Shown here one piece after another: positions 45,429 through 55,733 of a stretch of DNA of 64,000 bases. The notes beneath the pieces are model-generated. The model was not told the origin of the DNA, made no database searches, and worked only from the letters and a program-made list of their open reading frames with translations. The DNA is from Hoplostethus atlanticus (taxonomy: Eukaryota > Chordata > Actinopteri > Trachichthyiformes > Trachichthyidae): the NCBI GenBank assembly GCA_034670405.1, contig JAXDDX010000172.1:62001-126000 (forward strand), written 5' to 3'. The translations under genes and the position numbers were made by a program. Every line of letters starts with the position of its first letter. The stretch's first letter is position 1.

Positions 45429-46356
45429 GGATATCCCGATCAAGTTTTTTTGCCCCCAATCCCAATCCGAGTCATTTAATATTGAGTATCGGCCGATACT
45501 GAGTCCCGATGCTATACTTGTATTTTCCTAGATAATACAGTTGCACAGTGCACACTTCAAGTACATTAAAGTTTAAAGTAAAATCAATCCAATGCCAAAT
45601 TGCCTGCATCCAAGCTGTTCCTTAATGTTTTTTTAAATTATTTTTTTAACAAAGTAAACAAACAAAAAATATTTTTATATGGCTCTTGAGGCTAAGCAAT
45701 GACATCGGGCAAACATCAGAACTCCAAATGTCTGTGGTAAAGTAAATAGCAGTGGCAGCTGATAAAAGACTCGTAGGTGGTCACAAACCTTGTTGTAAAG
45801 CTCCGGTAGGGCAACGTCTGAAATGTAGTGTCGAGAGGGTAGGGCGTACCGTGACTCCAAAAGCTCCAAAAGACGGCGAAAACCTGTATTCTCTACCACA
45901 GCGATGGGCTGGTCATCCAAAGCGATGAATTCAATTACCTTCTCTGTAATCTTTTTGGCCTTGTTGCTGTCTCAAGGAAATGTCTCACTCCTTTTAAAAG
46001 TATCCTCCAATGTGTGTTGCTTCGGTGCAGCCTTTGCCTGAGTTACCTGAGTGAACTGTATTCCGTTGAGTGTTTATTTTTTAGGTGCTGTATCAAATTG
46101 GTAGTATTGAACGCAGCTACTACCACCTCACGAAATGCTCGCATTGCAGACATTACAAGTGACTGTTGGACTGCTTTTGTTTTCCAATTTAAAATATTTC
46201 CACACTACAGACATTTTAGCCACATCCTGCTACAAATTTTGATCTCCGTTTACGACACGTGACAGCTGACGTAAAACAAAGGATAGGGCTTAGGTTCGTG
46301 CTCAATAAAGCCGATACGATCAGTTAAAAAATGCCTTGATCAGCCCCGATACCGTT
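45429..46356 (-). mobile_element. hAT-type transposon, internally deleted, with 8-bp duplication
   Basis: The left end GGATATCCCGATCAAG and the right end with GATCAGCCCCGATACC follow the GATCGG/CCGATAC theme of a common fish hAT group. Eight-base flanks TCCGCTAG (45421-45428) and TCCACTAG (46357-46364) differ by one base, as for an aged hAT target duplication. A - strand frame (45920 down) has LDDQPIAVVENTGFRRLLEL then LPSRHYISDVALPELYNKVC, the N-terminal hAT transposase region after the BED finger. Catalytic and dimerisation regions are missing. Confidence 0.8.
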
Positions 46357-46364
46357 TCCACTAG

Positions 46365-46450
46365 ATGTTGGAAGATTGTTGCAGGGATTTGCTATCATTC
46401 AGCCACAAGAGCATTAGTGAGGTCAGGCACTGATGTTGGGTGATTAGGCC
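46365..46450. mobile_element. Tc1-like fragment split by the hAT insertion
   Basis: The joined flanks (…CTCTTCTGGGAAGGGTTTCC | ACTAGATGTTGGAAGATTGT…) continue with AGAGCATTAGTGAGGTCAGG and CACTGATGTTGGGTGATTAG. These are hallmark sequences of a very common fish Tc1/mariner family. Only about 200 bp of it remains. Confidence 0.6.
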
Positions 46451-48195
46451 TGGCTCGTGTACCATTCATACCAAAGATAGATACTTTATTGGGGAAATTC
46501 TGGGATTGCAGCAGCATAACAGCATCACAAGAATGTACAAAATACAAAGGCAACGTACAAAATACAAGGCCAAAAAAAATAAATACCAAAAAAAAACTAC
46601 TTATAAATAGGAGTGAATGAATGGATGGTACATGTATACAGAGATAAGGAATGGTAATGGAGGGAATGAATGTGAAAGGGGAATGAGTAAAGTACAGGGT
46701 GATAAGAGGGGGAGGGGAGGCATTAAAAAGTCTGATGGCGGCCAGCACGAAAGACTTCCTGTAGCACTCTGTTGCACCGTGGTGGGATCAGTCTATGGCT
46801 GAATAAGCTCCGCTGCTTCATAACCATGTCATGTGTAACGGGTAGTATCTTTCTGGTGATCGATGTGGTGGAGATCTCTTAATGTTTATGGTGCAGGAAG
46901 GACGTACATCCACACAGGACACAGGCTCTCACACTTGTTCGGTTTATTCTGGTATAAACAGACACACACACAATCCTCATCAATTGTGTGTCAGGCAACC
47001 GCAGTCAAATCTCTCCAGCTTGGGAATATTTTTCTTTGCTTTTATCTTTTCAATAATGTTTCCTAATATAATTCAATGTGATCGTATAGTGTTACCTTGA
47101 GGCCATGTCCAATTACCCAGAGCAGCTGAGCAGCAAGAGCTCGTTTCTCACATTCACAACAAAATTAAATACAATACAAACATATTCTAAATAACATATT
47201 GTTCAGAAAGTGTAAATTGAAACTGAAAGCTTTCAATTGAAATTGAAAGCATTTTGTGCCTAAATCATTTAACAAAGCCTACCTGGTATAAACAGACTCC
47301 TTTGTTTTGGTGACATTGAGCTGTTGGTGGTTCTGCTCACACCACACCACAAAGTTCACCACCAGGGCTCTGTACTCCTCCTCCAGTCCTCCCCTGATGC
47401 ACCCCACGATTGCAGAGTCATCTGAGTACTTCTGCAGGTGGCATGTCTCAGAGTTGAACCTGAAGTCAGAGATGTAGAGGGTGAACAGGAAGGGGAACAA
47501 GACAGTCCCCTGTGGGGCCCCTGTGTTGCTCACTACCCGATCTGACACACAGCTCTGTAGCCGCACAAATTGTGGTCTGCCAATCAGGTAGTCAGTCACC
47601 CAGGAAACCACGGGTGCCTCCACCTGCATCCTCCTCATCTTCTCACCCAGCAGCAGGGGCTGTATGGTGTTGAAGGCACTCCAGAAGTCAAAGAACATGA
47701 CCCTCACAGTGCTTCCTGCTTTGTCCAGGTGAGAGTAGGCCCTTTGCAGCAGGTAGATGATTGCATCATCTACTCTGATGTGGGGCTGGTAGGTCCATTG
47801 ATGAACTCACCAGGGGTCTAAGGTGAGTGAGGACTAGCCTACTAGTCCTAGCCTACTAGTTAGTGCTACTGGTCTGTAGTCGGACTGTGGGGCGCCTTCT
47901 TGGGCACCGGGACCAGGCAGGATGTCTTCCACATTACAGGGACCTTTTCCAGGCTCAGGTTCAGGTTGAACAGATGCTGGAGTATTCCACACAGTTGGTC
48001 TGATGCCATCGGGGCCTGCCGCTTTGCCCTGGTGGAGTCTCTTCAGCTCTCTTCACCGAGCTATTATCAAACCTGTTGAAAGACAGGTTCAGCTCGTTGG
48101 CTCCGCCTGGCTTCCCTCTGCAGGCCTGTCGTTTGACTGAAGCCGGTAATGTTCCTCATTCCGCTCAATACGTCTCTCATCCGGTCCTGCTGCAG
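46450..48195 (-). mobile_element. LINE (jockey/CR1-like, second family), 5'-truncated
   Basis: The - strand RT frame 47707-47279 reads FFDFWSAFNTIQPLLLGEKM (motif A), SNTGAPQGTVLFPFLFTLYI (motif B) and LQKYSDDSAIVGCIRGGLEE (motif C with YSDD, where FADD/YADD is usual). Upstream, near 48050-47890, are GPDGI- and VPVPKKAP-like RT parts. The C-terminus and 3' UTR run from 46960 to about 46460 (LAAIRLFNAS). At 46964-47282 an unrelated 319-bp block interrupts it. A FSSAF-like motif became FWSAF. Several frameshifts; inactive. Confidence 0.7.
46964..47282. mobile_element. 319-bp insertion with 15-bp duplication
   Basis: CTGGTATAAACAGAC occurs at 46949-46963 and again at 47283-47297. The LINE frame would be continuous without the part in between. 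A 15-bp direct repeat suits a LINE-driven retroposition. The insert is AT-rich, with imperfect CAATTGAAATTGAAAGC repeats near its end, and it has no tRNA-like head that I can see. Confidence 0.6.
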
Positions 48196-48643
48196 GGGAG
48201 GTGAGAGCGGTGAGGGGGGCTGCCCGAGTGCCGTAGTCCCTGATGAAGCAGCGGTAGAAGTTGGCATACCCCAGGAAACGCTGCAACTCCTTACGGGAAG
48301 AGGGCTGCGGCCAGTCTCTCACTGCCTGCACTTTGGCCTGGTCCATCTGTACCCGACCCTCCGAGATGATGTAGATGAGGAAGAAGACAGTGGGGACGTG
48401 GAACTCGCACTTCTCGGCTTTCACAAACAGTTGGTTCTCCAGGAGGTGCTGGAGGACTAGGCGGACGTGTGTCATATGTTCCTGGGGAGAAGGAGAGAAG
48501 ATGCGGATGTCATCCAGGTAAACGAACACGAACCTGTTTATCATGTCACGGAGGACATCGTTGACCAGACCCTGGAACACGGCGGGAGCGTTGGTGAGTC
48601 CACTCGAGCTTAGGGAAAATGGCAGCCCCCTTGAGAAGCTCAA
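48195..48643 (-). pseudogene. Gypsy copy C reverse transcriptase fragment
   Basis: Reads [20 protein letters not shown], then [13 protein letters not shown] (YLDD catalytic box), [16 protein letters not shown] and [20 protein letters not shown], as in Ty3/gypsy RT fingers, palm and connection. The N-terminal RT part near 48990-48650 is present in other frames. Sequence changes to a LINE after TALTSPAAG. Confidence 0.8.
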
Positions 48644-49071
48644 AGGAGGAAAATGTCATTAAGGCCCCCGGAGGTCTATGCATGGCTGGAGAGACCCGTC
48701 TTTCTTCCCCACAAAAAAGAAACCAGCCCCTACCGGAGAAGATGAGGGACGGATGAGACCAGCAGCGATCGACTCCCGCACATACCTCTCCATCGCCTCC
48801 TCAGGGTCGGAGAGGGAGAAGAGGCGCCCCCGGGGTAGAGTGGCACCAGGCAGTAGGTCGATGGCGCAGTCGTAGGGTCAGTGGGGAGGAAGAGAGGTAG
48901 CTTGCCACTTGTTGAAGACCTCCCTCAGGTCCAGGTAAGCAGGTGGCACCTTAGACAGGTCTGGGTATTCATCTAGAAGAGAGACAGCATGAGTGTTAGG
49001 AATGGAGGCGGACTTGAGGCAGGTGGAGTGGCAGAGTGTGCTCCAGCCAGTCTATATGTGGGTTATGTCTC

Positions 49072-49332
49072 TCAAGCCAGGGATGACCCAGGACGATGGG
49101 TATGTGGGGGGGAGTCAATGAGGTGCAGATGGATTACCTTGTGATGGTTGCTGGAGATGAGCAGGTGAACGGGAACGGTGGTGAGTGTGATCTTGCCGAT
49201 CAAACGGCCGTCAAGAGCACTGGCCTCTAACAGTGTATCCAGAGGGACGGTGGTAATGCCCAACTGGCGGGTCAGGGAAGAGTCAATAAAATCCGCGTCA
49301 GCCCCGGAGTAGATCAGCGCAGCGACCGGCAA
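49072..49332 (-). pseudogene. Gypsy copy C retropepsin with mutated active site
   Basis: The frame aligns with copies A and B, but ALVDSGADADFID is ALIYSGADADFID here. The catalytic Asp codon GAC is TAC, so the protease would be inactive. The frame then breaks at SPPHTHRPGSS, where the others read SPHVPIVLGHPW. Confidence 0.8.
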
Positions 49333-49411
49333 GGACTGACCTCCCCAATGTAGAGTGGCGTGGAGCTGGCTGCGGGAACGGCTGGAGAGGAGAGACGAAG
49401 TATTCTCTCCA

Positions 49412-50249
49412 CTACTGGTAGGTCCTGCCTTTTACTGGGTGCAGCGGGCAGGTAGCCAGATAGTGACTGGGTTTGCCACAGTATAGACAGCAGTCTCCCT
49501 GCAATCTCCCTGCAGTCAGCCTGGTCCTACCTAGCTGCATAGGCTCGGCAGGTGTTGACTCGGCTACCCTCGGCTCCTCTCTGCTGTCGGGAAACCAGGA
49601 AGACGACGGGGCAGGAGAAGGCGGGGCGGAGACTGGGGCTGTAGCGCTGCTGCGGCTGGTGGACGAGGCAGCTCTCTCCCTAAGCCACTCGCGGAGCCGA
49701 TTGTCAATACGTACTGCGAGGGCGATGAGTGAGTCGAGATCTCCAGGCAGCTCGCGGCTTACAACCACAGTCCACCACCAGGGTCCGGAACTCGATGGCG
49801 TAATCAGCAACACTGCGGACCCCCTGGCGTATGGTGAAGAGCCTGCCTGCCGCCTCCCTGCCCCGGGTGGGTTGGTCAAACACCTTCCTCAGCTCCTGGA
49901 CAAACTGGGAATATGAAGAAACGGCAAGGTGTTGTTGCTCCCACAGAGGTGTTGCCCAGGCTAGGGCCTTACCCGACAGGAGGTTGAACACTAGGTTAGG
50001 AAGGACTGGCAGGTCTCGGGATCTCCGTGGTATCACTCGGGAGGGGATAGTTGAGGCTCCTGATGCGGGTGCTGGCTGAGGGAAGGCTGGGCTGGAGTAG
50101 GAGACACGGCTGGTGGTGGGCTGGAAGGTGGCTGGACCTGGGTTGCGAGGTTGGCAACATGAGACAAAAGTCCACGTATGCCCTCCACAACATCGTGGAG
50201 GCTGGCTGGCAAGGGCATGCCAGAATTGTTCAGGATCTGCTGGGTCCAT
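49412..50249 (-). pseudogene. Gypsy copy C Gag with zinc knuckle
   Basis: Gag begins MDPADPEQFWHALASQ. The capsid-like part has LLSGKALAWATPLWEQQHLA, FVQELRKVFDQPTRGREAAG and FTIRQGVRSVADYAIEFRTL, typical of the retrotransposon gag domain. After a frameshift near 49760, ELPGDLDSLIALAVRIDNRL leads to the zinc knuckle CLYCGKPSHYLATCP (CX2CX4HX4C) at about 49465-49430. An early gap (near 50200) disrupts the N-terminus. Not functional, but the best preserved Gag of the three copies. Confidence 0.8.
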
Positions 50250-50406
50250 TTTTGGCTGGCTTGTACTGTTGTGGTTCAAGTACAGGTGGACCCAGAAGCA
50301 GACACAGGATGGAGACAGAGGTGCTCAGGAAAGCAAGGCTTGCAATCAGATGCAATGCATCAACAGAATAATACAGACAAACAACTTACTATACTGGCAA
50401 AGCTAG

Positions 50407-50789
50407 TGTCACGGCATCCGAACGTATACGATGCCTTGAACGGGAAGCAGACCGTGGGGGGTTTCTATACGCACTCCACACGCCACTTGTTGCAACTTTA
50501 AATTATTTATTTATAAAAAAAGGGTTACAAACGTTGACAAAAAGGGTTCCATAATTTCCATTAAATAAAAAAGATATCGAACAAACAACTAAAGGTTACA
50601 GTGTACAGCGACAAAGTGGTCAAAATAGGCATTCAACCACAGCCTCCACCCGTCCGACACTGCCAGACTGAACCCCCCGCAGCCATGACTAGGGGAGTAT
50701 ATGATAACTATTCAGTCACCTGACTAAACAATTATGTTTTTGTAGGCTACACGATTACATTTATTTTAAACTAAAAAATGGCTATAACA
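50407..50789 (-). repeat. BEL/Pao 3' LTR
   Basis: Starts TGTCACGGCATCCG and ends GGCTATAACA on the + strand, so it has TG...CA ends. It is almost identical to 55347-55728. 50790-51200 is the untranslated part between pol and this LTR. Confidence 0.95.
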
Positions 50790-51210
50790 TTCCGGCCCCT
50801 AATTATTGTTGGGCAACTAATTACAAAACTAAAAACATATAGCCATAATACACAATGCAATTCTAACATGAATATCAGAAATATACTACTCCTTAAGCAT
50901 TAGGCATCATACCTTTTTAAATCAGATACAACCCCCCTTTTTTTTTTACATTCCATTATCAGTCCATAAGCCAAAAAAAAGGCAAAAATAAAATCTTCAT
51001 TCTTCATCCATAGGATCCAAAAACAACAAAAATGTATGCATGCATAGCACACATTGTATGCAGGGGTATGTGCGTTATGAGAAAATGTATTGTGTATAAA
51101 TGTAGTGAATGCAAGCATAATGGAGTGGGTGGATTTGTCAGTGTACATGTAGAGCCAGAGATTCCAGACTCCAACAGCAGGCTCAGCAGGCACAGCATGC
51201 ATTTATGAAG

Positions 51211-54200
51211 CTACACCCCCTCCAATAGAAGGCATAGCTTGGTGATTGGTCGTTCCATCTCAGTTGCTTGTGTCCTGAGACGAACGCGACGAACGAATCC
51301 CTTGGAGTCTGCGATGGCTTCTGTGACCCGTCCCAATGGCCACGAATTTCTGGGTGCTGAATCATCCATGACAAGCACAAGGTCTCCAACTGCAAAGCTT
51401 TTTCGTGCTCTGTTCCACTTTTGACGTGCCTGCATCAGTGGGAGATATTCTTTCACCCACCTCTTCCAGAACAAGTCTGCAATGTATTGGACCTGCCTCC
51501 ACCGCCTGCGAGTGTATTGGTCCTCCTTCCTAAACAAGCCAGGTGGTAGAAGTGGTTTTGCTTTGAGCTGCAAGAGATGATTTGGGGTTAGTGCCTCAAG
51601 GTCATTAGGATCTTCAGTAGATGGCGTAATAGGACGGTCATTCAAAATAGCCTCTACTTCACATAAGGCAGTATGTAAGGCCTCGTCGTCCAGCACTTGC
51701 TGCCTTACCACTGTGCAAAGCACTTTCTTGACCTGCTGCACCAATCGCTCCCAAACTCCTCCATGATGAGCTCCATATGGTGGGTTGAAGGTCCATTTGA
51801 TTCCATCCTGCACGCAAGAACTTTGTATTTTGTTTAGATTAAATTCTTTGACAGCTTGCTTCAACTCACGATTAGAACTGACAAAGTTTGTTCCATTATC
51901 AGACCTTATCTCTCTGACTTGACCTCTACGACAGACGAATCTTCTGATGGCATTTATGCATGAATCAGTGTCTAGCGTATGTGCCACTTCTAGATGGACT
52001 GCACGAGATGTTAAGCATGTGAATATGACACCATACCTCTTCACAGTGTTCCTACCTCTTCTCACTTCCATTGGGCCGAAGTAATCTACTCCAACATCTG
52101 TGAATGGCGGGAGGTCTGCAGCGATTCGGTCAGCAGGGAGATCTGACATCTTTTGCTCACCAGGTCTTTGCCGTTGTCGTTGGCACGTTATACATTCTCT
52201 GATGACTGTTCTGGCAGCGGAGTTGGCATGCGATATCCAGTAGCGGCGTCGAAGAGTCGACAGCATGTGATTTCTACCACCATGACCAACCTTTTGATGG
52301 ATATGACGCAGAATGAGCGTTGAGATATGGCTGTTCTTTGGCAAAATCATTGGGTGTTTTGTCTCTTCTGGAAGAGCAGACCTGCTCAACCTACCACCAA
52401 TTCTCAAAACTCCATCCACCATCACAGGGTCAAGCTTGAACAGATGGCTTGCTTTCTTCAGAGTGCCTTTCTGTAAAGCCAGGATTTCTTCTGGATAGGA
52501 CTGCCTCTGCACAAAACAGACAATGGCCTTTTCAGCATTACCCAAATCAGTCACAGACAGTCTTGGCATGCTCATCTTTACCTGCTGTTTTTGTTTGCGT
52601 TCCTGCTCGATATGACCCTGGGGTTCAGGAAGTGTATTCTTTCTTTGTTCTCTCCGCTGAAGTAGTAGCTCTTTGAACTTCAGGATCCAGGCCACAGCTC
52701 TTATGAGGTCTGTCCACTTGGAGAAGTAGTTCAGGAGTGTACTTGTGGGACATTCCTTCTGTTGCAGTACTACAGCACAGGTAGAGATCCCACTTTTCAC
52801 CTCTGGGTCATCATCAGGAACTCCATCCATTTTTATTGCTCCTGGCCAATGTGACTGAGGTTTGGAGAGAAAGCATGGGCCGTTGATCCATGATTTAGAC
52901 TGAAGAAAAACATCTGCCCGCACACCACGTGATGCCGCATCTGCTGGATTCAGCTTGGAACTGATGTGCCGCCATTGTGCCACTCTTGACAGCTCTCGGA
53001 TGATAGCAACTCGATTCGCCACATACGTTTTGAATCTCTTTGTGTGGCTGGCAATGTATTGAAGAACTGTCATGCTGTCTGACCAGAAGACAGACTCTTC
53101 CATGTTGATTTCCAGTTCTGTTTTCAGCATCTTGTCCATGCGTACAGCTAAGACTGCAGCTGCAAGTTCCAGCCTGGGTATGGTCGTTTGCTTCAGCGGT
53201 GCCACTCTGGCTTTTCCCATGATGAAGGTGACACTCACCTCTTTCCTGAGGTTTGATAGCCGGAGGTAAGATACCGAGCCATACCCAACTTCGCTGGCAT
53301 CACAGAAATGATGCAACTGAGCTGCTGTTATCTCTCCAAAGTCTTTGGTTGCAAAGCTTCTGTTGATGTTGAATGTATCCAGTAGAACTAACTCATCCAG
53401 CCATCTCTGCCACGCTTGAGCTGTTTCTTGTGGGATTTGGTCATCCCACCCCAGCGATGTCTTACACAAGCCTTGCAGGATTTGTTTTGCAGGGAGAATA
53501 ACTGGTGCCAGGAATCCTAGAGGGTCATACATTGAACTAACAATGGATAGAATGCCACGTCTGGTCACAGAGTGAGGTTTTACCTCCATGCTAAAAGTAA
53601 AGGTATCCTGCTCCACATTCCATTGAGCTCCAAGTGCCCTCTCCATGGGAAGCTGGTCTCTGTCAAGGTCCAATGTTTTCACGCCTTTAGCCCTCTGATC
53701 TTCAGGGATGGCGGCCAGGACAGAGCGATGATTGCTCACCCATTTGTTGAGTCGAAATCCCCCTTTGGCACACAGGTCTGTGAGGTGTTGGTACAGAGAT
53801 GTTGCTTGCTCCACAGTATTGACAGATTTTAAACAGTCATCAACATAGAAATTCTGTCGGATGGTGTTTATAACCTCACTTGGGTATTCATTCTGGTTGT
53901 CATCAGCTGTTTTCAATAGGGCAAATGTAGCACAGCTTGGGGAAGATACAGCTCCAAAAATATGGACTGTCATTCTGTGCACGACTAGGTCTTTTGTGAT
54001 GTCCCCATCCGGCCACCAGAGAAAGCGCAGAAAGTTGACATCATCTTTTGCCACCCTCACCTGGTGGAACATTCCCTCAATGTCGGTCATAAAAGCTATG
54101 GGGCCCTGGCGAAATCTAAGCAACACACCCAACAGTGTATTCGTCAAGTCAGGACCTTGCAGAAGTTCTTTGTTCAGAGAAGTTCCACCATATGCTGACG

Positions 54201-55191
54201 CACAATCAAACACCACACGTATGATCTGCTTACGTGGGTGATAGACTCCATGATGTGGTATAAACCACACTTTTCCACTTGTATGTTCCAATTGGTCTTG
54301 AGGTACAACTTCTGCATATCCCTTTGCAATGACATCCTTCATGAAATCTTTGTACTCACCAAAGAATTTCTGATCTCTCTTGAACCTTTTTAGGAGGTGT
54401 TGTGCTCTTTGCTGGGCTACAGCTTTGTTGTTGGGCAAGCTCACATTAGCCTTGCGGAAAGGCAATTTCAAGCTGTAATGGCCATTCTCCAGCACAGCTG
54501 AGCTTGACACTATGTCCATAAACTGTTGGTCTTCAACAGACATCTCTTTCTTGTCATCATAGTGCTGCTCGACAAAGTCTTGATTATACTGCTGGACTAA
54601 CAGATCCTCAATGGATACTCGATTAACCTGCACTGCACTAGCACTTTCATCACCATTCACGCTGAGTGGACCATTAATGACCCACCCAAGTAGAGTCTTC
54701 ACAGCATAGGGCCCATTACCCTCACTGTTAATCACTCTCCACGGTTCCATGGCCTTTGGGGCATTGACACCTATAAGCAGCCCAATGCTGGCATCGATGG
54801 GTGTCAAGTGAACATCCTCAAGATAAGGCCACTTTCTGATGTCCTCCTCTTTAGGAATGTTTTCTTTGGTGACTGGGATGGATCTGTGCGTATAGACATC
54901 AGGCAGTTTAAGGAATGCATTACCTTTCAAAGCAGCAACTTCCAATCCAGATATTTTGTAGCTAGACACTGGCTTCTTTTGACCCATGGTTTTCAGCAAT
55001 ATGTCCAGCTTCTTTCCATTAGCATTTAGTTGATGCATCAATGCCTCTGTGCAGAATGTTGCCGAGCTTCCTCCATCAAGGAATGCATATGTCTGCACAG
55101 TTTTGGTTCCCTTGTCCAATTTTACCTTGACTGGGACTATTGCGAGCGCACACTCTTTTGTGCCGGCCCCAGTGTGGCTACCAGCAAACAA
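51211..55191 (-). CDS. BEL/Pao Pol polyprotein (protease, RT, RNase H, integrase)
   Basis: One open frame of about 1,326 codons. Domains with rough residues: A17-type protease with FLDGGSSATFC (Asp 39); RT with FMTDIEGMFHQ (370) and FYVDD (448-452); RNase H with FCDAS, RLELA, FWSDS and NPADAASRG (about 630-755); integrase zinc finger H963/H970/C1000/C1003; core DYFG (D1036), RSDNGTNF (D1098) and GGVWERL (E1148); C-terminal DUF5641-like WKRWVKEYLPLMQ...GDLVLV. All catalytic residues are present and no stop or frameshift is seen. The first codon counted here is TTG; the nearest in-frame ATG comes only after the protease site (residue 52), and an upstream stop is at 55225-55227. So translation must start otherwise, or the copy lost its start with gag. 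Confidence 0.93.
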   Translation of the reverse strand: MFAGSHTGAGTKECALAIVPVKVKLDKGTKTVQTYAFLDGGSSATFCTEALMHQLNANGKKLDILLKTMGQKKPVSSYKISGLEVAALKGNAFLKLPDVYTHRSIPVTKENIPKEEDIRKWPYLEDVHLTPIDASIGLLIGVNAPKAMEPWRVINSEGNGPYAVKTLLGWVINGPLSVNGDESASAVQVNRVSIEDLLVQQYNQDFVEQHYDDKKEMSVEDQQFMDIVSSSAVLENGHYSLKLPFRKANVSLPNNKAVAQQRAQHLLKRFKRDQKFFGEYKDFMKDVIAKGYAEVVPQDQLEHTSGKVWFIPHHGVYHPRKQIIRVVFDCASAYGGTSLNKELLQGPDLTNTLLGVLLRFRQGPIAFMTDIEGMFHQVRVAKDDVNFLRFLWWPDGDITKDLVVHRMTVHIFGAVSSPSCATFALLKTADDNQNEYPSEVINTIRQNFYVDDCLKSVNTVEQATSLYQHLTDLCAKGGFRLNKWVSNHRSVLAAIPEDQRAKGVKTLDLDRDQLPMERALGAQWNVEQDTFTFSMEVKPHSVTRRGILSIVSSMYDPLGFLAPVILPAKQILQGLCKTSLGWDDQIPQETAQAWQRWLDELVLLDTFNINRSFATKDFGEITAAQLHHFCDASEVGYGSVSYLRLSNLRKEVSVTFIMGKARVAPLKQTTIPRLELAAAVLAVRMDKMLKTELEINMEESVFWSDSMTVLQYIASHTKRFKTYVANRVAIIRELSRVAQWRHISSKLNPADAASRGVRADVFLQSKSWINGPCFLSKPQSHWPGAIKMDGVPDDDPEVKSGISTCAVVLQQKECPTSTLLNYFSKWTDLIRAVAWILKFKELLLQRREQRKNTLPEPQGHIEQERKQKQQVKMSMPRLSVTDLGNAEKAIVCFVQRQSYPEEILALQKGTLKKASHLFKLDPVMVDGVLRIGGRLSRSALPEETKHPMILPKNSHISTLILRHIHQKVGHGGRNHMLSTLRRRYWISHANSAARTVIRECITCQRQRQRPGEQKMSDLPADRIAADLPPFTDVGVDYFGPMEVRRGRNTVKRYGVIFTCLTSRAVHLEVAHTLDTDSCINAIRRFVCRRGQVREIRSDNGTNFVSSNRELKQAVKEFNLNKIQSSCVQDGIKWTFNPPYGAHHGGVWERLVQQVKKVLCTVVRQQVLDDEALHTALCEVEAILNDRPITPSTEDPNDLEALTPNHLLQLKAKPLLPPGLFRKEDQYTRRRWRQVQYIADLFWKRWVKEYLPLMQARQKWNRARKSFAVGDLVLVMDDSAPRNSWPLGRVTEAIADSKGFVRRVRLRTQATEMERPITKLCLLLEGV

Positions 55192-55346
55192 AGCCAGCGT
55201 GCGCGCGCGGCGGCCCGGTTTTACTCACGGCACTTCTCGTAAACGTTGTCCATTTCCATCAAATAAAAAGTCCATTATCCTTTTGCGTTGTATTCTTGTC
55301 CATTCCAAAATCCAGTCAGTCCAGTATCGAAACTATTTTGACTTAA

Positions 55347-55728
55347 TGTCACGGCATCCGAACGTATACGATGCCTTGAACGGGAAGCAGACCGTGGGGG
55401 GTTTCTATACGCACTCCACACGCCACTTGTTGCAACTTTAAATTATTTATTTATAAAAAAGGGTTACAAACGTTGACAAAAAGGGTTCCATAATTTCCAT
55501 TAAATAAAAAAGATATCGAACAAACAACTAAAGGTTACAGTGTACAGCGACAAAGTGGTCAAAATAGGCATTCGACCACAGCCTCCACCCGTCCGACACT
55601 GCCAGACTGAACCCCCCGCAGCCATGACTAGGGGAGTATATGATAACTATTCAGTCACCTGACTAAACAATTATGTTTTTGTAGGCTACACGATTACATT
55701 TATTTTAAACTAAAAAATGGCTATAACA
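55347..55728 (-). repeat. BEL/Pao 5' LTR
   Basis: 382 bp, TG...CA ends, nearly identical to the 3' LTR. On the - strand the leader after it (55346-55229) has several ATGs. The usual TGG-type primer site is not obvious directly at the LTR edge. Confidence 0.95.
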
Positions 55729-55733
55729 GCTAG

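Larger units (their letters stand above)
48195..50406 (-). mobile_element. Ty3/gypsy copy C: part of 5' LTR, gag, protease, partial RT
   Basis: Read on the - strand: the 5' LTR begins at 55983 and is split by the BEL insertion, so its rest lies at 50406 to about 50290. Gag starts at the ATG at 50249. The element stops near 48195, where LINE sequence begins, so the RT end, RNase H, integrase and 3' LTR are lost. Confidence 0.8.
50407..55728 (-). mobile_element. BEL/Pao LTR retrotransposon, complete ends, no gag
   Basis: Two LTRs of 382-383 bp differ by only about two changes (an A-run length and one A/G). The 5-bp target duplication GCTAG lies at 50402-50406 and 55729-55733. Between the LTRs one 1.3-kb-codon pol frame runs on the - strand. 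Only about 155 bp separate the 5' LTR from the protease, so the usual gag (and its zinc knuckles) is missing. The element sits inside the 5' LTR of gypsy copy C. Its LTR similarity marks it as the youngest insertion in the window. It would need Gag from a related element to move. Confidence 0.93.
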
